Of a DNA stretch of 64,000 nt, positions 10,315-22,139 are shown piece by piece. The notes beneath the pieces were generated by a model, which made no database searches, was not told the DNA's origin, and saw nothing but the letters and a program-made list of their open reading frames with translations. The position numbers and the translations under genes are program-made. Source of the DNA: Phaffia rhodozyma (taxonomy: Eukaryota; Basidiomycota; Tremellomycetes; Cystofilobasidiales; Mrakiaceae); assembly GCA_014706385.1 (NCBI GenBank), contig JACGZH010000003.1, forward strand, positions 372,001 through 436,000. The letters run 5' to 3'. How positions within the stretch are numbered: the stretch's first letter is position 1; each line of letters begins with the position of its first letter.

Positions 10315-13300
10315 ATGTCCATAGACTCGCCGAGCTCAACATCATCGTCCTTTCTCAACCCATCCTCATCGACACCTTCTTCGACTCCGCCCATGAACAG
10401 TCCCTCATCTCGTCTGAACTCATTTGATTTAGACCATGAGGGGGCTGATTCAGGCTTGAACTCGCCGTCACGTCCATCAAACGAGTTGAAAGGAGGTCAC
10501 CGCAGGAGACCGAGCAGTCAACATCGGTCCGTCCATCTTGTCTCTTCCATCTGCGATAACGCATAGTGATATGTAGACTAAAATTAGAACATCTTGATAT
10601 ATTTCTATCAAATAGGGTGAGAGAAACCAGAGATGCCGTCGCGACCAAATCGGACGATGGTCGACGGATAGTCAATCAATGTATGTTTTAACCTCAGAAT
10701 ACCTCTTTTTATTAAGGGGGACGACTATCTGGCCGTCCACGTGGTCAACTCGGATGCGCAATCTTCTGAAGCATGACTATACTTTTCTATGTATTTTGAC
10801 CTGCCGGGCAGATCAACTGGGACCGGAACTCGGGAAGGGGGCATACGGCACCGTCGAGCTTGGGATCAATATTCAGACAGGCGATTCTTTTGTTCGTGAT
10901 CCTCATCCATCGACTCTGTGCGCGATCTGTTCTGATCACCCGATTATCCTCTCGAATTTGTATTCTTTCTTATTTACTCCCGAAATCTCTTTTCACGCAT
11001 CCCAGGCGGTGAAAGAATACTCAAAAGCCCGTCTCCGACGGGCCGTTCGACAACGTTCATTAGCAAACCGAGGTCGAAACCGAGGTGGCTTAGCAGGCAG
11101 ACCAGAACAGAGTCCCAGCTCATCAAACTTTGATGATCTGGAAGAAGAATGGAAGAAAAATCCGTTATCGTTGATCGCTCGGGAGGTAAGTCTTATTTCT
11201 TTTCATCAGTCTTTTGAGTCGATATCAACAGTGATATTTGACATCGCTCATACATGCGTGATTTGCTCTCTGTCCATTCCCTTATAGGTTGCTATCATGA
11301 AAAAGCTCGACCATCCAAACCTCATTCATTTATATGAAGTCATTGATGTACCTCTATCTGATGGTTTGTTCATGGTTAGTCATTCACTCTTTTCACTCTG
11401 CTCTTCTTGTCTTGAGTCGATATTCATCATACTATGCTCTTCATGACTTGCATTAGGTCCTTGAATATTGTCCAGGAGGAATATTGATGGACGTGCCCAC
11501 TAGAGAATCGCTGATGTCAATCGAGGATGCCAAAGAGTATTTCAGTCAGATATTGATGGGACTGTGAGTTTGCTATATAATTTGCAGGACGAATGATGGC
11601 AGCTCTCTGATACACGTCTGCTTACTTGTTATTTTAATCTTCCACGTCTAAAGTGAATATCTACACGAGAACGATGTGGCTCATCGCGACGTAAGAACAC
11701 TCTTCTCATGGTCCTCTCTGAAACTCTCTGGTTTTCTTTTTGGTATATGTCTTCTTACCTCTTCGTCGTGCTCTCTTGACCTCGTGTCTGCCTGAAATCA
11801 AAACCCAAAAAAGATCAAACCGGAGAATATATTGCTTACATTGGACCGAAAGGTTGCAAAGTTGTGCGATTTTGGAGTTTCCGACTGGTTCGGGGGTAAG
11901 GATGGTGATGACAGAATCAAGAAAGGGACGGGAAGTCCAGCCTTCATGCGTGAGTTCTCAATTTTCTCCTCGTTTTCAAGCTCCAAATCAATCTTCGTCA
12001 AGGAGGAATAGAAAGCTAATCAAATCTCAGGAATTTATTGTTTGCAGCTCCAGAAAGTTACATACGTAAGCCTGTCAATGAGTGCTAGCGAGCGACAGTA
12101 TGCACATGATAACCAAGCAAGTTAATCCTTCCCTTTCTTTCTCCTCATACAGCCGAGAAAGAAGTGCACGCGCGAGCTTTCGATAGTACGTCAATAGAAA
12201 TCAAGACTTCACTCAAATATCTTTCGTCTGATTTGACCGTTGATTGGTCTGTCACTTGGTGTTACATAGTCTGGTCATTGGGAGTCACGCTATATTGTAT
12301 GTTAACCGGAAGACTTCCGTTCGAGCAATCGAATCCTGTCGATCTATTCCAGGCTATCCGAGACGATCCGTGAGTTATTTTGTACATGCATCGTTCGACC
12401 GGTAACTCACTCATCCTACTTTGTCTTTCTGTGTATGATCGTTCGATTACCTGTTTTACAACACTTGATTGCTTCATGCGGTAGGGTCCTTCTTCCTGCC
12501 GGTTGGCCTTATGAACAGAAAGAGCTAGTTCATCGGATGCTCGACAAAGATGCCTCCAAGAGGATAACTATACCGGACATAAGAGTATGTGTCCCTTTCC
12601 TTCATCTCGATTCTCATGTCTGCTGATCTTGTACAAACAGAATTCAGGACAGCTAGAACTAACATATATTGTTTTCGTCTATGAACCGATTTATCAAACT
12701 GTTCCAGGAACATCCTTGGTTGAACGGGATCTCTATGCCATCGCGGGAGGTTAATTTGGCGCCCGAACGCATGGTAGAAGAACCAACAGCTGACGAAGTC
12801 AGAGGAGCCATCAGAAGCATCTCTTCAGCTTTGTAAGTATCAAGACTTTTCGCGTTTTCTGATTATTGAATACTGACTTGTCATGCTAAATTCTTCATCA
12901 ATGTATTTTCAGCGCGGTCATCCGAGCTGTTCGGAAGTAAGTGGTTGCGAAGACTTTGCTCCTTACGTAAAACGAAACACTGATCATCCTGGTTGCAAAC
13001 CTGTTGAACTTCAGATTTCAAAGTCTTACAAGTCGAGCCCGAAGTATAAGGGCTCAAAGAGGCAGCTACAACTCAGTTTTCTCCAGCTCGACCTCTTCTC
13101 TTACACCATCTTCTAGTCAGCCATCATCACCAAAGATTCCAGTCAGCAGTTCAGCGAATATTTCTTCCGACACACCTTCTAAAGAAATCGAGAAGGCTGA
13201 AACCCCATTCGAATCTCTCTCAATATCAGACGATCAACAGCCAATTTGTGAAGAACCCGGTAAGATAAACGACGAGGTTTTATCTCCATCCTCGACGTTA

Positions 13301-13939
13301 CAACCAAAACATAAATTGTCAACCGAAGGATCGTCATCCCAAGAACATCCTACCACTGACTCTCCTTTGACGGCATCACCCCGGGCGTCGACATCACCAT
13401 GTCCTTCATCACCATCGTCTTTTCGAGATGCGCCTGATGAGTTTGAAGAGGTAACAAGCCCGATCGAATACACTAGTTCACCTTCGTCTTCGTTGTATCA
13501 CGGTGTCCCATCGGTTCCATCACCATCCCATGAATCCTTGTTCCCGTTGAAGACCGAGCCCGAGCCGGCTGGCTCTTGCTCGAGTGCAGATGATTTTCAA
13601 GAAGTCTCGAGCCCAGTTGACATTGCAGATTCTCCTTTACCGACCGCGTATCCTTTCTCCGACTCTGCTTCTTCTCCTATACCTATATCTTCGTCCTCAC
13701 ATCCGCCGGAAGAACCGCCTATGTTTGACAGTCCTGAATCAAACACGGGTTCGCTGCCTCCCCCTTCATACCTTCATCACAACAAGACGAGGTCGGCTTA
13801 TGGTAATCCCGTGAGGCCGGGTCTCTCGATTGATCCATCCGCTCAATCGGCTCCAAGGTCGATGATCGACCGTATGGAAAGACAGGCGGGGAGTGTGATG
13901 GTGGAGAGCCCAGGTGGAAAGAAAACGGTGATCGGTTGA
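10315..13939 (+). CDS. CaMKK/Ssp1-type serine/threonine protein kinase
   Basis: This is a protein kinase of the calcium/calmodulin kinase kinase group (fission yeast Ssp1; budding yeast Sak1/Tos3/Elm1), which activates AMPK/Snf1 and related kinases. A Ser/Pro-rich N-terminus precedes the glycine loop LGKGAYGTVELG (near 10835). The VKEYSKARL lysine segment follows, then an Arg/Gly/Pro-rich insert (about 11040-11150) between subdomains II and III, as CaMKKs have. Next come MKKLDHPNLIHLYEVID, LEYCPGG, the catalytic loop HRDIKPENILL, DFGVSDWF, TGSPAFMPPESY and FDIWSLGVTLYCMLTGRLPF. The kinase core ends near EHPWLNG at about 12720. A Ser/Pro/Glu-rich tail of roughly 300 residues runs to 13939. About ten introns interrupt the core, and some exons are under 60 bp. 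The start at 10315 (MSIDSPSST) is chosen over 9961 because of composition. Confidence 0.9.
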
Positions 13940-14963
13940 AAGTCTTGAGTCCGAGAATATCTTGCATATGTGTCCTGTTCATTGATAGGGTTTTCCCTTC
14001 CAGAGAAAAGGATTAAGAGAACCAGAGGCCCGAGATGAATGATTCATCGATACCCTGTTTCGGGTCACCCAAGCTTGCATTACGTTCATATACCAACACA
14101 TTCGCAGAATAGTTTCCCCTCTTTTTCTCGTTTCAAAAAAAAAACTTGTTTGCCTTTCCTTTCTAATTTCTCTTTGCGTTCTGTTTTATAATCTTATTAA
14201 ATCTGATACGTCCATCTCAGATACCGGCTCTTGATTTGTACAAGTTTCTGCACTTCGGGTGTCTCACTCTATCAACATGCATGTAATATAGAAAGCCGAT
14301 AATCATATTCTATGCCCTTGTTTCGATTGCCCTCTTTCTTTTCGATACAAAGACTTTTCGGGCTCTTCTTTCCTGGTAAGATTGATTGAAAAGGTTTGTT
14401 GTCACAGTATTAGGACTCATACAGGATATGGTTCAACCCAATCTACGAGACAGTCCGAAACGAGCAGAAACTAGAGGGAAGGGAAAGAGGAGAAAGAGCG
14501 AAGGGGAGAAGGTAATATCACCGAAGATCCATGATACCTAGGGTTCAACAAAGCCTTGAGGAGATGAGGAAGATGGGAAGAACAGAGAGAGTATTCTGGG
14601 TCAAAAGATCTTCTCTTCGTTTTGTTCTCTTTCCTTTGATCTCTTTTATGTTTGATTTTTCTTTCTGAAAAATATTTCAGTTCACCTCATCAACCGAGCA
14701 GAGGAGGAGCAAAGAAAGAGAGGCAAGTGTTAGATAGCCAGGTGTAGAGTAAAGAAGGCACGATGGGAAAGAAAAAGAAGAGTGACAGATATCCAAAGGA
14801 AGACTAAATATAGAAAAAAAAGAGGTAAATAAAAGCAGAAGGAGGAAAGAGAGAGTAGAAGATATTATTAGAGGAAATGGAGAATTTCACGTCTTTTGAC
14901 TCTCCCTCTCTCTGACGTTCTAGAGAAAAGAAATGGTATAAACGACATTTGGACCACTTTTAA
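13940..14963. other. Convergent spacer, no gene seen
   Basis: About 1 kb between the 3' ends of the CaMKK gene and the casein kinase 1 gene. It has T-rich and then A/G-rich sections and no frame with protein character. I see no tRNA, repeat family or hairpin of note. It most likely comprises two 3' UTRs. Confidence 0.5.
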
Positions 14964-17900
14964 TTAACAGCAGCAGAAGAATCTCTTAGTCTTCGATCCC
15001 GATCGTCGTTCTCCCGGGCCAGTAGCCCCCTGAACACCATCTTCCTGGTACCCGGCATTCATGGGCGATGCTTGCGCGGTCGGCTGGGGCTGGGACGATG
15101 TCGCTCTAACAGGCTCGGCAGGAGTTTCGTAATAAGGTGTTGACGGTTGAGGAGTTTCTGTTGTTTCAGATGGAAATCAATGAATCAGGGACGACTTGAA
15201 GAAGATCAACGATATGATAGAAGCCTTACCAGTGGCATAGGGGTGGTGTGCTTGTGAGCTGTGATGATTGGAATCAAGAGCAAGACTTGAGTACGAAGTT
15301 AGCCAACATTCGGGAACAAATAGAATAGGTACGACAAGACGGAATAAAACGGTAATTGTTATAAAACGATACTCCTCAAACAGCGAAGAAATGAAAAGAC
15401 AGAGACGAAAGAGGAAAGGCGAGAAGAGAAAACATGAATGTCAGGTGAAATGAAAAGTCAAGACTCACGAAGGTGCGCTGACGCCGACCATGGCTTGGGT
15501 TGATCCATTGACAGGCTGAGCCTGGGCAGATTTTCGAAGAGCCGCAGCCCGGTTGTTCTGGGATGCACTCCGAGCCAGTGCGGCTATAGGCGGAAAAGAC
15601 GTCGTCAGCAAATGGAGAAAGTAGAGAAAACAAGCCTGAATGAACGGACAAATGATGAACGTACGAGTAGGTGTGCTAATGCCACCAGCAGCTTGAGAGG
15701 CTCTGGCCCGATCCCTTTCGGCTCTGTCACGATCTCGATCTGTCCGACTTCTGTGCTGCCTAGAGTCGTTAACAGCGGACTGAGCGAGAATGTTGGATGC
15801 TGACTGAAGACAAGCAGGCCCTCAAGGCAAAAGGTAAGCATTGTGTGGATTCAGAACTCAAGAAAGAGAAAGCCGAAAGGAATTGAGTTCAACTTACAGA
15901 GCCAGCTTCCCATCCTTTTCCTCCATTCAGTAGCATCCAGTCGTATACTCCGTCTTCCACCTCTCCCGTGCTTTTGAGCGCCTTGGTGAAGAGCTCACGG
16001 AGGAAATCGTAATCCGGGGTCTCCTCGAAGCCAAGTTTTCGTACATAGTTCAAGTAGATTGCAAACTCGTCTGTACAATACGTCAAGAGGAGGGGATGAA
16101 GACAGACGTATTTTAGACACATTTTTGTTCGACCAAAGACAGGATACGTAAGAAAAGCTTGGGTCTTACCAGGGTAGCCTTCAACTAATTCCTTTATCGG
16201 CGTCGATTGCTTCTTTTCTCCAATTTTCTCGTACTTTTGCTTGTTGGTTGCCGCCTTCAGACCCTGCCAAGGCAATCCACTATAGAAAGTCGAGTCAGAC
16301 ACGGCCATGTTTGACCATGATGAGGAAGAGAAATGATCAGCATCATGCGTTGAAAGACTAGTCTTGTTAATGATCAAGAGACCTCGACGTACGTTGCTCC
16401 CCGAAGGAAATAGAAGAAGACATGCCCAAGAGCCTCTAAATCATCTCTCCTGGATTGTTCTATAGAAGGATCCACATTTATCAATTTAAAATTCAGACCA
16501 TCAAGTCAGACATGACAAACAAATGGAAGAAAAAGGAACGAACCTCGACCCAGATGGGTATTGATACTCATGTATCGCGCCGTTCCACTCAAACTCTTTC
16601 GTTCTCTGTATGGGATGTGCTCTATTGTGATGATTTCGCGGGTATCAAAAAGACATCATCATTCACGCCATTGTTGAACGTGAAAAAGTTAAGATGTAAC
16701 AAATAAAATTTAGAGTGTGTTTAAGATAATCAATAAAAAGAGGAGTTGACGAGATCAGTACTAGTCTAACAGGAGACAGAAGAAGAAGAAAAAGAGAGGC
16801 GAACGTTTAGTCTTTGGGTCTCGGTACTGCTTGGCCATTCCAAAATCGACGACGTGAACGGTATTGGCACCTTTGGTGCCTGGTCGGCCGATTAGAAAGT
16901 TGTCCGGCTTGATATCCCGGTAGATGAGATTCTTTTCGTGAATAGTTTGGACTCGAGTGAGCTAGATTACATAGTCTATATATTAGCCTACATGACGACG
17001 CTCGAAATAGAAAAGGCCAATCGGACGGAAAGAAATATATAAATAAAACAGATGCGAACCATCTGCTTGGCCGTCATAACCACAGTCTTGATGCTGAATT
17101 TTCGACCACACATATCAAATAGATCTTCAAGCGAAGGACCGAGCAAATCGATCACAAGTATGTTGTGCAGTCCCTCGTTTCCAAAGTAGTATACTTGGGG
17201 GATTCCGTCTAATGATGATTCAAGAAGATCAGATGTCAAAAATCACGCATTGATGACCAGTACGTCCGGATGATAAGAGAAACAGAGAAACAAAACAGGA
17301 GACGGACGGCAGCCATTCAGAATCTTGTAACTCCGATACTCATCCCTCAACTGAGGCGCGTCAGATTTACGCGGTTCCTGTTTAGCCGAGGTCGGAAGAG
17401 CGTGAACAGACAGAAGAGAAAGACAGAACGAGACAAACACGCCGACCAATGGGTCAGAAATTGAACGACTCGATTCAGATGGGAAGTAGGAGACAGAGGA
17501 CGAACGAATTTGATGGCAATCGTCTGGGAGTTGAGGAGGTTCGTTCCTGATCGGACCGGATCACATCAGATGCGAATCATAGTAGACGAACAGATCAGCA
17601 CATAGATAAACGAGTAGATCATGCTGAAAACCGAGCCAGCCAGATGAGGCAGACTAGAAGGATCAAAAATATCTTGGGACAAGGAGAGTATGCTAGACAG
17701 GAGAGTCGGATAGGCAACTCGAGCGACCGGAAGGAAAAGCACTAGGCGTTTTTTTCTTTCTCTTCTGTCGAACATCCACGCTTGAGCTCAATCGATCTTC
17801 TATCGAAGGCTCAGAGATGCTCAGGACACTCTGTCCGATTCTTTTCCAATGACAAGTTGAATGACAGTCGTGGCAGAGAGTAGCTTTTGCATAAAGAGCA

Positions 17901-18086
17901 CAAAAAGACTTGCCGGTCGAGAGTATGACGATCAAAAACAGACGGATGGGACCGAAGACGAATCAACGAACCTTCAAAGATGACTCCGAAACTACCTTCT
18001 CCGATTTTCTTACCGACTCGGTAGTGAGTTCCAACGACATTGCTAGAGCTAGAGGTTGAGGAGGATGAGACGTGATGGGAGGACAT
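14964..18086 (-). CDS. Casein kinase 1, plasma-membrane Yck-type with C-terminal cysteines
   Basis: A casein kinase 1 of the Yck/Cki group, acting at membranes in nutrient signalling, endocytosis and morphogenesis. The N-terminus is a Ser-rich stretch, then [18 protein letters not shown] (glycine loop, near 18000). Further exons give QTIAIKF (catalytic lysine), [39 protein letters not shown], the catalytic loop [27 protein letters not shown], and the CK1-specific [19 protein letters not shown]. The core ends near DYDFLRELF. The tail is Gln/Ser/Pro-rich and basic, finishing KTKRFFCCC at the stop in 14964-14966. A basic patch followed by terminal cysteines is the palmitoylation anchor known for Yck kinases. 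At least nine introns interrupt the gene. Identification is firm; which paralogue is unknown. Confidence 0.94.
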
Positions 18087-18798
18087 GTTGTCGTTCTCTT
18101 GATTGTTTCTGAGCCGAGTTTTTTTTCCTTCTTTTCTAATACAATAGTTTGATCTATTGGAGTTTGAAGCGTGAGGTGATAAAGGGAACGGGAAGTTAAG
18201 GGGACGAGATGCCGAGGCTCGTGCGTGACAGTTTGCAGGAGAAGGGCGGTCGAGGACGAGAGATGAGAAACAGAAGACAGCCCTGGGTAATTAAGAAGAG
18301 TAGGATACAACAGATAGAAGAAAGGACCGAGGTATGTTTGGGTTGTCGGGTCAAATTCGGACGCGGGAACGATCAAGGAAAGATGGCGGGATGAGGAAAG
18401 AAGAAAGTGCAAAGGTTGAACGAACAGATCAAGTCGGACGACTAGAGGTGAAACCGAAGGAATAGAGGTGAAAGACGGGAGGTGAAAGAGAAAGGATTGG
18501 CCTTGAACTGATTTCTGTCTTTCTTTCTTTCTCTCTTTCTTTCAGCGACGGCCAGAGCAAAGGAAACGGGTGAGGGTTGAGGGTGAGGATGGAATAGAAG
18601 GCGATTAGGACGGACACAAAGAAGGGACAAGAGAAAACGGGCACGACGCGTTAGTTACGTTTCGGTTACGTTCTGGTTACAACCGCAGCCGGTAGGCCTT
18701 TCTTTCCACCACAAGGCCCAAGAGCCCAGGCCCGTGTCACGTGCGTGCTCTTATCTATTGTGTGTTTCTCACTTGACAATCATTCATTCCTATTTGCT
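18087..18798 (-). promoter_or_regulatory. Upstream region of casein kinase 1
   Basis: This spacer separates the CK1 start from the COG6 stop, both on the minus strand. A long pyrimidine run on the minus strand just before the ATG looks like a fungal leader. A T/C-repeat (TTTCTTTC units) lies at about 18510-18545. Near 18645-18680 the motif GTTACGTTTCGGTTACGTTCTGGTTAC contains three GGTTAC/GTTACG copies about 10 bp apart, possibly clustered binding sites. No extra gene was seen. Confidence 0.35.
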
Positions 18799-21770
18799 TT
18801 ACTGGTCGTTTCTCTCGGCAAGCTCAGCCCCGTCATTGCCGTCCACAGCGAGCAGCATTCTCACTTCGTCCTTACCTCTCCTTAGCAAGCTCACAGGGAA
18901 CTCGTATCTGTTTTTCTCCTTGTTCATCACTGCGTCCCAGATCGCGCTGTATGCGTCAGCCAGTCTGCCGAGCGCCTCTTTGTGTATCTCCGATCCTAGT
19001 TGGGTGGACGAGAGCAGAGCAAGTCGAGCGCAAGACAACACATCCAGTGTCTGGAGGTAAGTCTGGAACGTCTGTAAGGAAGTCTGAACCGCGCTCGGTG
19101 TTGCTGCTGGAAGACGCGAGAGTGCCGTCTGAATTTTGTTCATTGAACCCTTTCGATCAGCCTATGTCTTGATATTTTGTCTGTTTAAATTTAGAAATAA
19201 TACAAGACTTGCCTCCTCATCTTTTCCTTTCAAAGCTTTGTAGACTCCACTTAACCCGCTATCTTCGAGACATTTCTCAAACTGATGTATAACCGGATTT
19301 ATTGTCAGAAATCTCATATTTTTTCTTTTCGTTCTTTTTCTGGGAGGGCAATATGATAAATGAATGTGTAAGGACCTACGTGTTCGTCCGTTAAATACTT
19401 GATATGTCTTTCCATCTGGTTTTGTAATAGCTTGACTCGAGCTGTCGTAAAGCTGAAAGACTCCAACACGTGCTGTATAATTTGGAGGGTTTTGGACAAT
19501 CGATCGTGAGCTCTCGCCTATCGGACGCGCATACAGAAAACGAAGGAGGAACCAACCTCGAGATATCCAACACAGTTGATAAGGAAGACAGCCTTGTCCC
19601 ACTCGACATCACGATCGGTCTGCCCTGGCGCAGGTGTCCTCCTATCGGCCATCCGTTTGCACATCTCCAAAGGTGGATCGACAGCGGCATCGAGAATCCT
19701 CTCAAAGTCCGTCTCATCCTCATCCACTCCGTTCTCTTTCGATAGAGACGATTGTTCTGGCAACACATCCAGCAGATTTGATTCGTACACTGACATAATT
19801 TCTCTTAAAACCTGTGTCGCGTTCCGGAGAGCCGGAGGCGGCGACAAATCGGCGTCTGGGGCCTGTGAGAGTCAATAACCAAGATGTGAGACGTGAAATG
19901 TTGAGCAGAGGACCTTTGCAAGTTAGAGACATATCAACTCACATGAAGGAATCGCAGGAGGGACCGTCCTCTTGCATCCAGAGTGTCAAAGAACGATTTG
20001 TAAGACACTTTAAAAATGTCCTCCAGCGTCTTTGTCAGCAAAGCATCATCTCCTAGCGTTCGCTTCATAGTGACTAAATAGAATTGGAGAAGGTTGACGA
20101 CTTTGTAGGACGTGATGACTCCCTCTTGGGATTTGATGGCGTGTTGGATCCGAATCTGATTGACGCATCCAAACGAAGCAATCTGATCAGATGAGAAGTC
20201 TTGTCAGAAGTAAATCTGGGGGAGACACACTCACCCTCAACGGCCGACAGCAACTTTCCATATCTCTATCCAGCATCGTCCTCACTAGCCGTTCCTCATC
20301 TCCTCCTACATTTCCGTTTGGCGCTCTCGTACTTCCAATCATCCGTCCGTCCCGTCCAACCCCAAACAAACTCTCGAGAAATTCCCGCTCATTTGCGGTT
20401 GACTGATGGATCCAAGCGAGCATGTCGCCCACATATCGTTGAGGATCGTGCGCGTGGAGTTCGATTGGTCGAGGCAGCCCTGAGGGTCCTCCCCGGGTCA
20501 AAGCCTCAGTGAACAATGCCAGAAGAGATGACTGTCGAAGCGTGCTTAGAGTCAACAGTGCCTCACTAGAGAGAGCAGACCGCGTCAAGGTTCAGTCGTG
20601 TAACTTGAACATTTCCAAATCGAATCTTGAAGCTACAAGGTACTCACTCAAGCAGGACTTTTCGGTCACGTAATCTCTTCACAGCTTCTCGAAGAGTTTG
20701 GCCAACCTCGAGTTGAGCCTCACGCACGAACTGTCTGAACTCCCACGTGACCCATCTAAAGATCTTATGGTAGGCTGCCTCGAGGTATTGCGACGTGGAT
20801 TTCATAATATCCTCACTAGTTCATTTTGGTGTTACAAAATCTTGATAAGCTTGAGCTCGTTGCCTAACACAAGCAGAAAAGGTTGACTGACCCGGCCGTC
20901 GTCCCGCTTCCCTCGCCGCTTAATAGCGACTGACAGTCCTTCCTGATACTGAGGGCTCGATCCATCGCGAGGAACAGGCTGGGACCAAGAGGAACATCTC
21001 TAGACGTGAGGGTTTCGATTTCTGAATGAGAGAGCGTAAAACGTGAAAGGAAAAGATTGATGATTGTCGATCGAAGTTGGGTCGTCGCTCTAGAGGTAAA
21101 AGTAATGTGAAGGGTGTTGGTACATTCTCCTCTGTTGAAAAGGAAAAAAAATGAACAAGAAAGAAGATACCTCTGCTCCCTCAGGCCTTCAGCACGCTCC
21201 AAAAGGAATTGTGTTCCACTGCTAGCATCTTCCAACTTGGCTTGTACATCATCGCAACGAGTATGCATCTCTAATATATGTCGCTGCAAAGCATCTAGTT
21301 TCTACATCCATTGATTGTGTTGAAGACAGAGCGGGAAGGACGTGAATATCAAAGTGACGACCAACAATCACTAATCAATGTCCCGAAATGAGCACAAATA
21401 GTTCCAAACTAACCTGGTCGACCTCTCCAAATGCGTCGAGGAACTTTTTGCTGCCTTCTGCCAACCGGAGCTCTCCGTCCCTGCGAAGACCTTTTCGAGC
21501 CCGAGCTGCAGCTCCTTCGACGACCCCATCTGGGCCTATCTCTCCTTCGCTAGCAACAAGAGACCCGTCTGCTATCGAGGAACTTTTTTGAGAGGGTGCT
21601 GGGACATTGTAGTAAGAGGATACAGCCTCTAAAGCTTCCCTGGAAGATGGATCATCGAATGAGGAAGCGAGGACTTTGTAAAGTCGAAGAGAGATGGGAT
21701 TTCGAGACGCGGTCTGAGAAGATGATCTATGGCTTATTGACGGTGGTTGAAGCTGTGTAGATGGAGCCAT
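18799..21770 (-). CDS. Conserved oligomeric Golgi complex subunit 6
   Basis: COG6 is a lobe-B subunit of the COG tethering complex, which captures retrograde vesicles at the Golgi. The start at 21770 reads MAPSTQLQPPS. It is followed by NPISLRLYKVLASSFDDP and then by the helical segment LDALQRHILEMHTRCDDV, preceded by a join from AFGEVDQ across the intron near 21410-21300. The order 'NPxSxRLxKxL...LDxLxxxxxxMxxxC' is characteristic of COG6. The protein is helical throughout, including TTQLRSTIINLFLSRFTLS (near 21080), LALFTEALTRGGPSG (near 20500) and a C-terminal helical stretch with SAYSAIWDAV-like sequence (near 18930). It ends at 18799. About eight introns. The length of roughly 750 residues is in the family range. 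It shares a 369-bp upstream region with the CHFR-like gene. Confidence 0.85.
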
Positions 21771-22139
21771 GATATAGCTGGCGTTTGTGTTTGTATTTAT
21801 CTATCAGAAACCGAGATGCTCAAGAGAAGGATATCAAGAATCAGATCCAATACGTCTGGCTGGTAAACTGGGTTGGCGGCCGGGATGTAGGTGCCGGGTG
21901 AAACGCCTGGGACGGTTACCCCTTTTTGAGCCGAAATCCCCAGTGGCGATAACCATCTCAACCCGGCACTCGATTCATTCAGAGACAGTCTCTTTGTTCA
22001 CCTCTTACCACCCTTTTTTATCCTTGACATCCATCTCTCTCCAACCTCTTGTCTTGGACTATCCGTCCTGTACATACAGACTCACTCATCCACGCACCCC
22101 TCTATACTCATTCGCTTTGCGCTCTTATATCCTCTTACC
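21771..22139. promoter_or_regulatory. Divergent promoter between COG6 and the CHFR-like gene
   Basis: A spacer of 369 bp between two divergent ATGs. The half nearer 22140 is strongly C/T-rich on the plus strand, the usual look of a leader in this window. No TATA element stands out. Two GGGTGAAACG / GGTTACCCC-like GC-rich blocks lie near 21895-21925. Confidence 0.4.

Noticed and set aside
10679..11287. 202-codon single ORF in the kinase gene
   Set aside because: It includes intron sequence on both sides of the glycine-loop exon; the spliced kinase model explains the conserved parts.
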